Positions 15,813-24,740 of a stretch of DNA of 64,000 nt are shown piece after piece. Origin of the DNA: Bog-756 sp963831535. GTDB taxonomy: Bacteria; Actinomycetota; Acidimicrobiia; Acidimicrobiales; RAAP-2. The notes under the pieces were generated by a model that saw only the letters and a list, made by a program, of their open reading frames with translations, had not been told where the DNA came from and made no database searches. Numbering within the stretch: position 1 is the first letter of the stretch; each line of letters starts with the position of its first letter. The stretch covers positions 62,001 through 126,000 of the forward strand of contig CAWHQP010000004.1 of assembly GCA_963831535.1 (NCBI GenBank). Direction: 5' to 3'. The translations under genes were made by a program, and so were the position numbers.

Positions 15813-15830
15813 GGCCGGGCCCCCCTGCGA

Positions 15831-16565
15831 TCACGTCGGGGTGTCCCACACCGGGCCCCCCCGGGACAGCCGACCGGCCGCCAGCGCCACGGTCACCAAG
15901 AGCACCAGTGCCACCAGCAGGCCCAGAGGCTGACTGACGTGCAACTCCAGGGTCGCACCCACCAGGGCACCGATGAACATGGCGAGAGCGGCCAGACCAC
16001 GGCGGCCGATACGCGAGTTGGCCCCGCCACCCAGCCGACTCTCGAAGGCCAGTCCAGCGATGGTCTGGGTCAGCACCGTGGTGGTGAGATCGGGAACGGC
16101 CAGCTTGCGGGCGGTTCCGTTCTGCATGCCGGCTCCCACGGCAAGCAGGGCCACCAGCGTGTAACGGGCGGCCCCGCCGCCGGGATCGACGACCGACCAC
16201 CCGATGATCACCGCAGCCGCGGTCACCACCACCTCGAAGGTAACGGTGATGGCCAGGATCCGACCGCGCCGAGGGCCCAAGTGGGTCACGATGCGACCGC
16301 TGATCACCGCGCCCAGGGCGAAGGCCACGAGGGCCAGAGCTGACGCCGCCAAGGAGAAGCCACTGGCCCCGGCCAGGGCGAAGGCCAGGAACACGACGTT
16401 GCCGGTCATGTTGGCCACGAACACGTGGCCGAGCACCAGGTAGCTGAACGCATCGACGAGCCCGGTGACCACCGTGAGCAGGAGGAGGAGGGGATGCAAC
16501 GGACCGTGCCGATCGCCTTCAGGTGGAACGAAGGTCTGCCATGCGTCGGTGACGGTGCTCAGCAT
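15831..16565 (-). CDS. DUF1275 (YoaK-family) membrane protein
   Basis: 244 residues with six to seven hydrophobic helices. The YoaK/DUF1275 hallmarks are present: LTVVTGLVDAFSYLVLGHVFVANMTGN near the N-terminus, GAGMQNGTARKL in the middle and LTTTVLTQTIAGLA afterwards. Molecular function is unknown for the family. The gene stands alone on the minus strand between the phosphoesterase remnant and the ABC-F gene. Confidence 0.85.
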   Translation of the reverse strand: MLSTVTDAWQTFVPPEGDRHGPLHPLLLLLTVVTGLVDAFSYLVLGHVFVANMTGNVVFLAFALAGASGFSLAASALALVAFALGAVISGRIVTHLGPRRGRILAITVTFEVVVTAAAVIIGWSVVDPGGGAARYTLVALLAVGAGMQNGTARKLAVPDLTTTVLTQTIAGLAFESRLGGGANSRIGRRGLAALAMFIGALVGATLELHVSQPLGLLVALVLLVTVALAAGRLSRGGPVWDTPT

Positions 16566-16668
16566 CTGAGGCCTCCTGGAGTTCCTGCGTTTCGTGGATG
16601 CCCACGAAGCTACCGAACCGGCGGCACTCGATTCCTATCCGGTCGGCCGGGGTGGCGCGCCGCAACAT

Positions 16669-18327
16669 CTAGGGAAGCTCGACGGTGCGGGTCAGCGCCA
16701 CCGACTCCAGCAATTGCCGATCGTGGGAGACCAGCAGCAGCGTCCCCCCGAAGCCAGCCAGGGCCTCCTCCAGTTGCTCGATGGCCGGTAGATCGAGGTG
16801 GTTCGTCGGCTCGTCGAGGACCAGAAAGTTGACACCGAGGGACTGGAACACCGCCAGCTCGGCCCGGGTCCGCTCACCCGGCGACAGGGAATCGGTGGGG
16901 CGGTTGACATGGTCGGCCTCCAGGCCGAATTTGGCCAGCAGCGCCCGGGCCTCGGACAGGGTGACCCCGCACCGGTCCATGGTCGAGCGAACCAGATCGG
17001 GACCGGCGGCGAGCGCCTTGCGGTCCTGACTCAACTCCCCCACCACGACACTGGGTCCCAGCCACTGCCGGCCGGCGGCCAGGGGCAGGGTGCCGAGCAG
17101 GGCCGCCACCAGCGTGGACTTCCCTGTCCCGTTGGCGCCGGTCAGTGCAACCCGCTCCCCCCAATCGATCTCGAAGTCCATCGGTCCCATCCGGAATTCC
17201 CCCCGTTCGACCCTTGCCCCGGACAGCCGGGCCACCACCGTTCCGGACCGAGAGGACTCCCCGATGGTGAAGCGGAGATCCCAACCCTCCCATGGCTTGC
17301 CCACGACCTCCAACGCGTCCCGGGCCCGGTCGATCTGTCGGGCCTTGGCGGCCAGCTTCTCGGTCCGATTGATCCGGAAGTCCCGCTGGGCCTTGTCGTT
17401 GTCCCGCGGCCGGCGGGTCTCCTTCCTGACACCGGTGGTGGTCCAACGGCGCTGTTGTTCGGCCCGATCGTCGAGCTGTGCCTTCCGACGCTCGTAGCGC
17501 TCGTACGCCTCGGTGGCGTGGCGCCTGGTGTTGGCCCGCTCCGCCTGGTAACCGGCCCAACCGCCCCCGAACTCGCGGCCGGCACAGCTGTGGGCGTCGA
17601 GCTCGAGCACCGTAGCCACGGTCCTCCCGAGGAAGTCACGGTCGTGTGAGACGATTACCGTGCCGCCGCGGCGGGAACCGACCCAGTCCTCGAGCCGACC
17701 GAGGCCGGCGAAGTCCAGGTCGTTGGTGGGCTCGTCCAACAAGGTGAGATCGAACCGGGACAGTTCGATGGCAGCCAGGGCCACCTTGGCCCGTTGGCCG
17801 CCCGAGAGCGTCGACACCGGCTGGGTAGCCAGGTCGGTGGCCAGCCCGTGCTCGCCGAGCAGTCCATCGATTCGGGCGTCGAGATCGGCCACGCCGAGGC
17901 TCGTGAACCGCTCCAGTGCCACCCCGTAGCGTCGCTCCGCCGCCGCGCCGCCGTCCGACAGCGCGGCAGCGGCCTCGGTCAACTCGACCTCGGCCTGCCG
18001 GCCGCCCGTCCGAAGGGTCAGCCACTCCCGCACCGATCCACCGTCGGATGTCTCGTGCTCTTGGGTCAGATAGCCCACCGTCGCGTTCGGTGGGTCGAGG
18101 TTGACGCTGCCCGCATCAGGCTCGATCAGACCCGCCAACACCTGGAGCAGCGTGGACTTGCCCACGCCGTTGGGCCCGATAACGCCGATGCAGCTCTCCG
18201 GGCCCACGGTGAGCGAGATGTCGTCGAGAACGGTCCGACCCCCTCGGTCGTAAGTGAGGTGGCGCGCTACGAGGGTGGCCGACAGAGGTGGATCGGAGTG
18301 CAGTGGGGTGGGGCGATGCGCGGACAA
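16669..18327 (-). CDS. ABC-F family ATPase
   Basis: 552 residues with two nucleotide-binding domains and no membrane segments. First domain: Walker A GPNGVGKST (residues 51-59), signature LSGGQRAKVAL, Walker B LLDEPTNDLD. Second: GANGTGKST, LSPGERTRAEL, VLDEPTNHLD. A charged linker (YERRKAQLDDRAEQQRRW and onward) separates them. ABC-F proteins act on ribosomes, as translation factors or by giving protection against ribosome-targeting antibiotics. The sequence does not tell which, though the Arg/Lys-rich linker resembles the ribosomal-protection group. No drug-linked neighbour is present. Confidence 0.88.
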   Translation of the reverse strand: MSAHRPTPLHSDPPLSATLVARHLTYDRGGRTVLDDISLTVGPESCIGVIGPNGVGKSTLLQVLAGLIEPDAGSVNLDPPNATVGYLTQEHETSDGGSVREWLTLRTGGRQAEVELTEAAAALSDGGAAAERRYGVALERFTSLGVADLDARIDGLLGEHGLATDLATQPVSTLSGGQRAKVALAAIELSRFDLTLLDEPTNDLDFAGLGRLEDWVGSRRGGTVIVSHDRDFLGRTVATVLELDAHSCAGREFGGGWAGYQAERANTRRHATEAYERYERRKAQLDDRAEQQRRWTTTGVRKETRRPRDNDKAQRDFRINRTEKLAAKARQIDRARDALEVVGKPWEGWDLRFTIGESSRSGTVVARLSGARVERGEFRMGPMDFEIDWGERVALTGANGTGKSTLVAALLGTLPLAAGRQWLGPSVVVGELSQDRKALAAGPDLVRSTMDRCGVTLSEARALLAKFGLEADHVNRPTDSLSPGERTRAELAVFQSLGVNFLVLDEPTNHLDLPAIEQLEEALAGFGGTLLLVSHDRQLLESVALTRTVELP

Positions 18328-18520
18328 CGGAAGCCTCTCGGGCCGGTGGACGGGACGGACACGGGATCACCGGTTCTCAGCGCACCTGTCCACGATAGTC
18401 CGAGGAGCTGTTCTCGTCCGTCGCGGAACATACCGGCCTCGGACCTCCTCGGGAGGTCACTACGATCCGGGCGCTCGTGCACCGCACGGGCCGTGGCCCC
18501 GCCAGGCGCGCCCTTTCGCC

Positions 18521-19675
18521 CTAGGGCTTCTGGTTCCCCACCACCCACATGGCGAAGAACTGGGAGCCGCCACCATAGGCCTGGCCCAGGGCCAGCTTGG
18601 CCCCGTCGACCTGGTGCTCACCGGCCTGACCCCGTACCTGCATGGCCACCTCGAGGAACCGCAACATGCCCGACGCACCGATCGGGTTGGACGACAGCAC
18701 ACCACCCGAGGGGTTCCAGGGGATGTCCCCGTCGAAGGCGGTGGCCCCGGACTCGGTCAACTTCCAACCGTCACCGAGGTCGCAGAAGCCCAGGTTCTCC
18801 AACCACATCGGCTCATACCAGCTGAACGGCACGTAGACCTCGGCACAGTCGAATTGCTCCCGCGGATTGGTGATCCCGGCCTGGGCGTAGACATCGGCCG
18901 AGCAGTCCCGACCCGCCTGGGGGTTCACCTGGTCGCGCCCGGCGAACATGGTGGGCTCGGAACGCATGGCCGTCCCGTGGATCCACGCCGGCGGGTAGTG
19001 ACCCGAGATGGCGTCCTCGGAGGCCAGCACCATGGCCGCCGCGCCGTCGGAGGACGGACAAGACTCGAGGTAGCGCAGCGGCTCCCACAACATCATGGAG
19101 TCCTCGACCATCTTCATATCGATGTCGGCCAGGTGTAGATGGGCGTACGGGTTGCGCATGGCGTTCTGCCGGTCCTTGACCGCCACCATCCGTCCGATGT
19201 GGTCGGGGGCACCGGACCGGCGCATATAGGCCCGGATGTGGGGAGCGAAGTAGCCCCCGGCCCCGGCCAGCAACGGCGCCGCGAAGGGCTGGGGCACCGA
19301 CAAAGCCCACATGGCGTCGGAGTCGGACTGTTTCTCGTAGGCCACCGTCAGCACCCGCTGGTGGATCCCGGACTGGACCAGATGGGCGGCGACCAGGGCC
19401 GTCGAGCCGCCCACCGAGCCGGCTGTATGGACCCGGATCATGGGCTTGCCCACCGCGCCCAGGGCGGGGGCCAGGTAGATCTCCGGCATCATGTTGCCTT
19501 CGAACATGTCCGGGGCCTTGCCGATCACCACGGCGTCGATGTCCGACCAGGTCAAGTCGGCATCGGCCAGTGCGGCCTTGGCCGCCTCACGGACGAGCCC
19601 GGCGATGGACACGTCGTCCCGCTTGGCCTTGTGGTGGGTCTGACCCACACCGATGACTGCACAGCGCTCGGCCAT
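18521..19675 (-). CDS. thiolase-fold protein (SCP-x/Ltp type), probable aldolase subunit
   Basis: 384 residues, thiolase superfamily: CAVIGVGQTHH.., DIDAVVIGKAPD, then NPSGGVLSSNPIGASGMLRFLE at the C-terminus. Where thiolases carry the nucleophilic cysteine this protein reads RVHTAGSVGGSTALVAAH, with no Cys. The Mycobacterium Ltp2-type proteins that also lack it act as retro-aldolases together with a DUF35 partner. It is the last gene of a four-gene coupled operon: its ATG shares a base with the stop of the gene before (TGATG). Probable role: cleavage of a steroid or branched side-chain acyl-CoA. Ordinary thiolysis cannot be excluded. Confidence 0.8.
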   Translation of the reverse strand: MAERCAVIGVGQTHHKAKRDDVSIAGLVREAAKAALADADLTWSDIDAVVIGKAPDMFEGNMMPEIYLAPALGAVGKPMIRVHTAGSVGGSTALVAAHLVQSGIHQRVLTVAYEKQSDSDAMWALSVPQPFAAPLLAGAGGYFAPHIRAYMRRSGAPDHIGRMVAVKDRQNAMRNPYAHLHLADIDMKMVEDSMMLWEPLRYLESCPSSDGAAAMVLASEDAISGHYPPAWIHGTAMRSEPTMFAGRDQVNPQAGRDCSADVYAQAGITNPREQFDCAEVYVPFSWYEPMWLENLGFCDLGDGWKLTESGATAFDGDIPWNPSGGVLSSNPIGASGMLRFLEVAMQVRGQAGEHQVDGAKLALGQAYGGGSQFFAMWVVGNQKP

Positions 19676-20763
19676 CACGCACCCTCCAGAACGCACACCA
19701 GATTCTGCTGGAGGCAGGGTCCCGAAGTGGCGTGGGCCACGGCCCGGTGGGCCTGCCCGGAACGGATCCGCTCGGCGGCCTCGCCGATGCGGATGAGACC
19801 GGCCGACATGACCGGGTTGGCGGCCAGCGGCCCCCCCGACGGATTGATGGCCACCGAATCGTCCAGGCCCAAAGCCTGGCGAACGATGATCTCCTGATGA
19901 GCGAAGGGGGCGTGGATCTCGGCCACGTCGACGGGCCCATCGGCCACGCCGGCCACCTCGGCGGCTTTGGCTGTAGACGGTGAGGACGTGAGGTCACGGG
20001 CCCCCAAGGCGTGGGTCTCCATCCGGTGGTCGAAACCGGTGATCCACACCGGTTTGTCCCCCCACTCCCGGGCCTTGTCCCCGGCAGCCAACACGATGGC
20101 GGCGGCCCCGTCGGTGATGGGGGGCAGCGCATGGCGTCGCAGGGGCGACACCACATACCCCTCCTCCAACAGCGTCTCCGCCGGGATGTCGTTGGCCACC
20201 TGCGCCTTGGGATTGCCCAGGGCGTCCTTCCGGCTGCGAGCAGCGATGGCGGCGAACTCCGCCTCGCTGCCCTTGCCCGCGTCGATGAGAGCCCGGGCCT
20301 GCAGGGCGGCCAGGCTGACCGGGTCGGGCCACAGAGGGGCCAGGTAGTACGGATCGAGTTGGAGGGCCAGGATCTCTCCCAGATTGCCCAGCGACGAACG
20401 TCCGAAGCTGTAGACCAGGGCGGCGTCGATCTCGCCCTCTTGGAGGAGCACCCACGCCTCGTACAGGGCCCAGGCCCCGTCCATCTCGACGTGGCTCTCC
20501 GACCGTGGCGGCCAGACCCCGACGGCGTCGAGCGCCATCACGAAGCTGAATGGACCGCCGATGAGGTAGTCGGTCGATCCCGAGCAGATGAAGTCGACGT
20601 CGTCCCTCGTGATGCCGATGTTGCCGAATACCTCGGCCACCACCGGCATGAGCATCTCGACCTCGTTGTGCTCATCGTCCCGACGGACATTCTGCATTTG
20701 GGCGAACGAGGCGATGGAGACCGGACGGGGCGTGCGGGTGGCCCGGCCGGTAGCGGCGCTCAC
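19675..20763 (-). CDS. second thiolase-fold protein (Ltp type)
   Basis: 362 residues from a GTG overlapping the stop of the DUF35 gene (GTGA). Thiolase-like blocks: DVDFICSGSTDYL, ALVYSFG, ITDGAAAIVLAAGDKA, VAEIHAPFAHQE and INPSGGPLAANPVMSAGLIRIGEA. The region expected to hold the catalytic Cys reads HVEMDGAWALYEAW, again without Cys. It is 20% or less like its neighbour by eye, so the two are probably distinct subunits or partners rather than a recent duplication. The arrangement DUF35 - thiolase - thiolase resembles Rv3521-Rv3522-Rv3523 (ltp4/ltp3) in the mycobacterial cholesterol regulon. Confidence 0.8.
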   Translation of the reverse strand: MSAATGRATRTPRPVSIASFAQMQNVRRDDEHNEVEMLMPVVAEVFGNIGITRDDVDFICSGSTDYLIGGPFSFVMALDAVGVWPPRSESHVEMDGAWALYEAWVLLQEGEIDAALVYSFGRSSLGNLGEILALQLDPYYLAPLWPDPVSLAALQARALIDAGKGSEAEFAAIAARSRKDALGNPKAQVANDIPAETLLEEGYVVSPLRRHALPPITDGAAAIVLAAGDKAREWGDKPVWITGFDHRMETHALGARDLTSSPSTAKAAEVAGVADGPVDVAEIHAPFAHQEIIVRQALGLDDSVAINPSGGPLAANPVMSAGLIRIGEAAERIRSGQAHRAVAHATSGPCLQQNLVCVLEGA

Positions 20764-21296
20764 AGGTACTCCTTGTACGTCTCGTACTCGGCGTCGGGTT
20801 CGCCGTTGGGTCGGAAGTACTTGACCGAAGCAAGTGACGGCTCGAGGTCGCCGGGATCCACCCATACTGCCTCGACGCGCAGGCCCATGCGGATCTGGTC
20901 GGTGGGGATCTCCTGGAGGAGTCCCATGAAGGACAGGTTGGCTCCGTCCAGCAGGATCTGGGCGCAGATGTAGGGGATCTCGATGGACTGGCCGGCGAAG
21001 GGCACATTGACCACGCAGTAGGTGGTCACCGTGCCCGAGTTGGACAGCACCACATCCTCGGTGGTGGGCACGCCGTCGGTGGGGCACGACCCGCGGGAGG
21101 GCACGTAGACCTTGCCGCAGACCGAGCACCGCTGGCCCATGAACGTTCCCGTCTCCAGGCCCCGGAGGAACTTGGACTGGGCGATGCCCGGCGTGAAGTC
21201 GAAGTCGAGCCGGATGGGCGTGGCCAGGGTGGTCACCGGACCCATCTCGGCCCCCGACCCGTCCGCGGGCCCGTCGGTGGTGCCGGCCCCGCTCAT
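20760..21296 (-). CDS. DUF35 zinc-ribbon/OB-fold protein, partner of the thiolase-fold proteins
   Basis: 178 residues. A rubredoxin-like zinc ribbon (GQRCSVCGKVYVPSRGSCPTDG) is followed by an OB-fold (GTVTTYCVVNVPFAGQS, IPYICAQILLDGANL). Only three cysteines are clear, the second knuckle being reduced to one (C-x2-C...C). DUF35 proteins bind thiolase-like enzymes and are thought to present acyl-CoA (ChsH2 with Ltp2, for example). It starts at the ATG sharing a base with the upstream stop (TGATG) and ends overlapping the thiolase start. Confidence 0.85.
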   Translation of the reverse strand: MSGAGTTDGPADGSGAEMGPVTTLATPIRLDFDFTPGIAQSKFLRGLETGTFMGQRCSVCGKVYVPSRGSCPTDGVPTTEDVVLSNSGTVTTYCVVNVPFAGQSIEIPYICAQILLDGANLSFMGLLQEIPTDQIRMGLRVEAVWVDPGDLEPSLASVKYFRPNGEPDAEYETYKEYL

Positions 21297-21760
21297 CAGG
21301 ACCCATCTCCCTCGACCTCGGGCACGAACGCCTCGATGTCAGCCATGGCCCCGATGCGCTCGGCGGCGGGGCGGAACCGGACCGTGACCCGGTCACCGGT
21401 GCTGAGGGCGTCGGGACCGCCGGCGTCGACCACGTGGAGCAACGCGGTGTCAGCACCGTCCAGCCGGATCAGGGCCCAGGCGAACGGGGTGGCTAGGGGG
21501 TGCTTGGGTCGGGGTTCGGCCACCCATGCCCATGACTCCACGACGCCTCCCGGACCCACCTCGACCATCTCGCCGGTGTCCTCACCGGTGGTCGGGTCGT
21601 ACTCGGTGGGGGGGACGATCACCGAGCCCCCGGCGCCGGTAATCCCGTAGAGCCTGCCGTCCCGTAGCCCGGTCAGGAAGGCACCGATCACCGGTCCCAC
21701 CGAGCGTGAGTACGGATATTCGAGCGAGTGCGCTGCGTGCAGGACTTCGCTGTCGGGCAT
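21296..21760 (-). CDS. OB-fold/DUF35-like protein, first gene of the thiolase operon
   Basis: 154 residues from ATG 21760, preceded by GGGGGAGG. The protein begins PDSEVLHAAHSLEYPYSRSVGPVIGAFLTGLRDGRLYG and carries an OB-fold region (VESWAWVAEPRPKHPLATPFAWALIRLDGADTALLHVV) typical of DUF35 C-terminal domains. The zinc-ribbon cysteines are absent (VIVPPTEYDP where the ribbon would be). It may therefore form a heteromer with the zinc-containing DUF35 protein encoded next. A KstR-like site lies 46 bp upstream. Confidence 0.8.
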   Translation of the reverse strand: MPDSEVLHAAHSLEYPYSRSVGPVIGAFLTGLRDGRLYGITGAGGSVIVPPTEYDPTTGEDTGEMVEVGPGGVVESWAWVAEPRPKHPLATPFAWALIRLDGADTALLHVVDAGGPDALSTGDRVTVRFRPAAERIGAMADIEAFVPEVEGDGS

Positions 21761-21805
21761 CCTCGAACCTCCCCCTGGTCTGTCGGCGAACGTACGACAG
21801 AAAAG

Positions 21806-21819
21806 TAGAACACATTTCA
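21806..21819. promoter_or_regulatory. KstR-like operator upstream of the thiolase operon
   Basis: TAGAACACATTTCA fits the mycobacterial KstR consensus TNNAACNNGTTNNA at all but one fixed position (A instead of G). It lies in the divergent gap between the thiolase operon and the sulfatase gene, at promoter distance from both. A TetR-type lipid-responsive repressor is inferred; none is encoded next to it. Confidence 0.45.
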
Positions 21820-21903
21820 CTTTGGTGCCAGAATCCCAGGCCCGGGGCGTAGGTCGTGGCCCCCGCCACCTGCCCGGCGACGCCGGCACTACCGTGAACT
21901 GCC

Positions 21904-23442
21904 ATGAGTGAGACCACCCCGAAGCGTCCCAACATCCTGCTGATCGTCTCCGACCAGGAACGCCAGCGCTCGTGGTTGCCCGCTGACGTCTCGCTTCCGT
22001 GGCGGGATCGGCTCCGCTCCGAAGGTCTCGAGTTCACCGACTACTTCACTCATTCCTCGCCCTGCTCACCCAGCCGGGCCAGCCTGTTCACCGGCCGCTA
22101 CCTCGAGGGTCACGGGGTACTGGACAACGTGATCATGCCGGAGCACGACGAGCTGCCCACCTCAACCCCCACCCTGGGCTCACTGCTGGACGGGGCCGGC
22201 TACCGCTCCTCATACATCGGCAAGTGGCACCTGTCCCACTCCCCGACCCCGGACATGGAGGCCTACGGGTTCACCGACTGGGACGGCAATGACCGTCACT
22301 TCATGGGCTGGGCCGGTACCGGGGTCCATTTCGATCCCCTCATAGCATCCAATGCCGCCCACTGGCTCACCGAGAACGCCAAGCCCGACTCCTCGGGGAC
22401 CGGATCCGACCACCGTACGCCCTGGTTCCTCACCGTGGCCCTGGTCAACCCCCACGACGTGATGTGGTTTCCGGTGGACCAGCCCGGCTACCGCGAACGG
22501 CACCCCGACGACGTGGCCTCCATCCGGCGGGTGCTGGAGTCCGCCGCATGGAAGGACGACGACCCCCTCCCCGTCTTCACCGACCCCTATCCCGAGGTGG
22601 TCGACCGGCTCCCGGGCAACTTCGACGACGACCTCCACACCAAGCCCGAGGCTCACCGGCAGTGGCGGTGGGACCAGCAGCACGGCCTGTGGGGCTACAT
22701 CGATCCGTCCGACACGCGAGCGTGGCTGCGCCACCTCGACTACTACGTGCATCTCCACCAGATGGCCGACCGCAGCCTGGGTACCGTGCTCGCCGCCCTC
22801 GAGACCTCCGGAGCATGGGACGACACCGTCATCATCTTCACCTCCGACCACGGCGACATGTGCGGGTCGCACGGACTCCGGTCGAAGGGTCCCTTCGTCT
22901 ACGACGAGATCATGCGGGTGCCCCTCTACGTCAAGGTTCCCGGTGTGACGTCCCCCGGTTCGGTCACCTCCTCACTCGGATCTCACGTGGACCTGGCCGC
23001 CACCATCTGTGCCCTGGGTGGCGTGGACCCGGCCACCTCGGGAAGAACGGTTCAAGGAGTCGACCTCAGCCCGGTACTGGCCGACCCGTCGGCCACGGTG
23101 CGGGATCAGATCCTCTTCGCCCAGGACTCGGCCCAGACCACCGAGCTCAACAAGGTGCGCTATGCCCTGCGGGGCTTCTACGACGGTCGCATCAAGTACG
23201 CCCGCTACTACGGGGTGGGAGGCGGCAAGCCGTCCACGGGGCTGTGGGGCAAGGCCCCCGGTTCCAAGCTGTTCGACGTCGACTGCGCCTTCGACGACAA
23301 CGACCACGAGTGGTACGACCACTCGACCGACCCCCTCGAGCTGGTCAACCTGGCCAACGACCGTTCCCGCCGCTCGGAACTGCACGACGTCTACGAGCGG
23401 ATGCGCCGCTACGAAGAGGAGTCGTTCGTCTCCTTCACCTAG
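21904..23442 (+). CDS. sulfatase (arylsulfatase A-like)
   Basis: 512 residues. Metal-binding start ILLIVSDQERQ; FGly motif SPCSPSRASLFTGRY with Cys54 in CSPSR; SYIGKWHL with the active-site Lys/His; FLTVALVNPHDVMWFP; and TSDHGDMCGSHGL. No signal peptide is seen, so it is cytoplasmic or exported with a partner. The substrate is unknown. Its divergent position from the sterol-like thiolase operon makes a sulfated lipid conceivable, as inference only. It needs a formylglycine-generating enzyme, which is not in the window. Confidence 0.88.
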   Translation: MSETTPKRPNILLIVSDQERQRSWLPADVSLPWRDRLRSEGLEFTDYFTHSSPCSPSRASLFTGRYLEGHGVLDNVIMPEHDELPTSTPTLGSLLDGAGYRSSYIGKWHLSHSPTPDMEAYGFTDWDGNDRHFMGWAGTGVHFDPLIASNAAHWLTENAKPDSSGTGSDHRTPWFLTVALVNPHDVMWFPVDQPGYRERHPDDVASIRRVLESAAWKDDDPLPVFTDPYPEVVDRLPGNFDDDLHTKPEAHRQWRWDQQHGLWGYIDPSDTRAWLRHLDYYVHLHQMADRSLGTVLAALETSGAWDDTVIIFTSDHGDMCGSHGLRSKGPFVYDEIMRVPLYVKVPGVTSPGSVTSSLGSHVDLAATICALGGVDPATSGRTVQGVDLSPVLADPSATVRDQILFAQDSAQTTELNKVRYALRGFYDGRIKYARYYGVGGGKPSTGLWGKAPGSKLFDVDCAFDDNDHEWYDHSTDPLELVNLANDRSRRSELHDVYERMRRYEEESFVSFT

Positions 23443-23467
23443 GGGTCGGACCCGCTCCTCGGGGGAG

Positions 23468-24025
23468 TCAGGACCGGTCGAGCAGGTACCCGGTGAGGCC
23501 CCGGCACCCGGCTTCGACAAGATCCAGGCACGCCTCGAACTCTGCGTCGTCGCCATAGTAGGGATCAGGCACGTCGACCGCCCCCCCCGCCCCGGGATCG
23601 AAGCTGCGCAACATGACCAGGCGGTCGAGGTGGCGGTCGTCACCGTACCGGCCTCGGGCCAGGCTGACCAGGGTCTGCTGATGGCCGCGGTCCAGGCACA
23701 CCACCAGGTCGGTGGAGTCGAACCAGGCCGTTGCGAAGGGTCGGGCGACGTGTCCGTGGTCCTCGTAGCCGCGGCGGGACAGGGTGTTTCGGGCCCGGGG
23801 GTCCATCGGCTCTCCCGCGTGCCAGTTGCCCGTGCCGGCGCTGCTGATGTGAAGGCGGTCGGCCAGGACGCTGCCATCAGCCAGAACGGTCCCGGCGGAG
23901 AGATGGCGGAGCACCACGTCGGCCATGGGCGATCGACAGATGTTGCCGGTGCACACAAAGCACACCCGGACCAGCCGGTCGCCCTCCCCGGCCTCGGTTC
24001 CGTGACTATCGCTCGGATCGCCCAC
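23468..24025 (-). CDS. low-molecular-weight protein tyrosine phosphatase
   Basis: About 170-185 residues. The P-loop VCFVCTGNICRSPMADVVL has the C-x5-R-S signature, HISSAGTGNWHAGEPMD follows, and the acid motif is DPYYGDD near the C-terminus. All catalytic residues are present. The start is uncertain: GTG at 24025 gives a short acidic leader, and a GTG just before CFVC (about 23965) would give the minimal family length. Single gene on the minus strand, converging with the sulfatase gene. Confidence 0.85.
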   Translation of the reverse strand: MGDPSDSHGTEAGEGDRLVRVCFVCTGNICRSPMADVVLRHLSAGTVLADGSVLADRLHISSAGTGNWHAGEPMDPRARNTLSRRGYEDHGHVARPFATAWFDSTDLVVCLDRGHQQTLVSLARGRYGDDRHLDRLVMLRSFDPGAGGAVDVPDPYYGDDAEFEACLDLVEAGCRGLTGYLLDRS

Positions 24026-24167
24026 GGGCTCATTCTGCCCGTTGGAAGCCGGTGTCCGGTCCCGAGCGGGCGCGTCCCCCGCCGGGCCTGTTCCCGGTGC
24101 CGGTACGCTGCCCCTCGACGACGGGTCGCCCACCGCCACCCCGAACGCGACACCCAGGGAGGGTCCG

Positions 24168-24680
24168 ATGCCCACAGACGAGCAGCCACCAAAGCAGATG
24201 GGTCACGGCGTGAAGCAGCGGGACCTGATCAAAATGACCCCCGAGGAGATCGACTCCTTCCTCCATGAACGGCGGCCGATGACCATGTGCTCGGTCAACC
24301 ACGACGGGTCGATCCACGCTGTGGCCATGTGGTACGGATTTCTGGACGGCTCGATCGCCGTCGAAACGAAGGCCAAGGCCCAAAAGGCCGTCAATCTGGG
24401 CCGCAACTCCACCCTGACCTGCATGTTCGAGGACGGTGACTACTACGAGGAGCTCCGGGGCGTGGAACTGGTGGGCACGGCCGAGATCATCGACGACCCC
24501 GAGAAGATGTTCGAGTTGGGCGTCAGCGTCTTCGAGCGGTACTACGGGGCCTACACCGATGAGCTGAAGCCCTTCGTCGAGACCATGCTCAACAAGCGCG
24601 TCGTGGTGAAGCTCAACGTCGAGCGCACGGTGTCATGGGACCACCGCAAGCTCGGTCTGCCCTCTTCCCGACCGACCTGA
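24168..24680 (+). CDS. PPOX-fold (pyridoxamine-5'-phosphate-oxidase-like) flavin/F420 protein
   Basis: 170 residues from ATG 24168, with AGGGAGGG ahead of it. The split-barrel fold is indicated by RRPMTMCSVNHDGSIHAVAMWYGFLDGSI, VETKAKAQKAVNLGRNSTLTCMFE and ELVGTAEIIDD. Such actinobacterial proteins commonly bind F420 or FMN and reduce diverse substrates; none can be named. It is followed after 60 bp by another PPOX gene, so the two form a small operon. Confidence 0.78.
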   Translation: MPTDEQPPKQMGHGVKQRDLIKMTPEEIDSFLHERRPMTMCSVNHDGSIHAVAMWYGFLDGSIAVETKAKAQKAVNLGRNSTLTCMFEDGDYYEELRGVELVGTAEIIDDPEKMFELGVSVFERYYGAYTDELKPFVETMLNKRVVVKLNVERTVSWDHRKLGLPSSRPT

Positions 24681-24740
24681 TCGCGCTCCGGCCGACCCCG
24701 ACCGAGTCGAACCCGCCGGCGGAACGACGGGAGATCCCTG

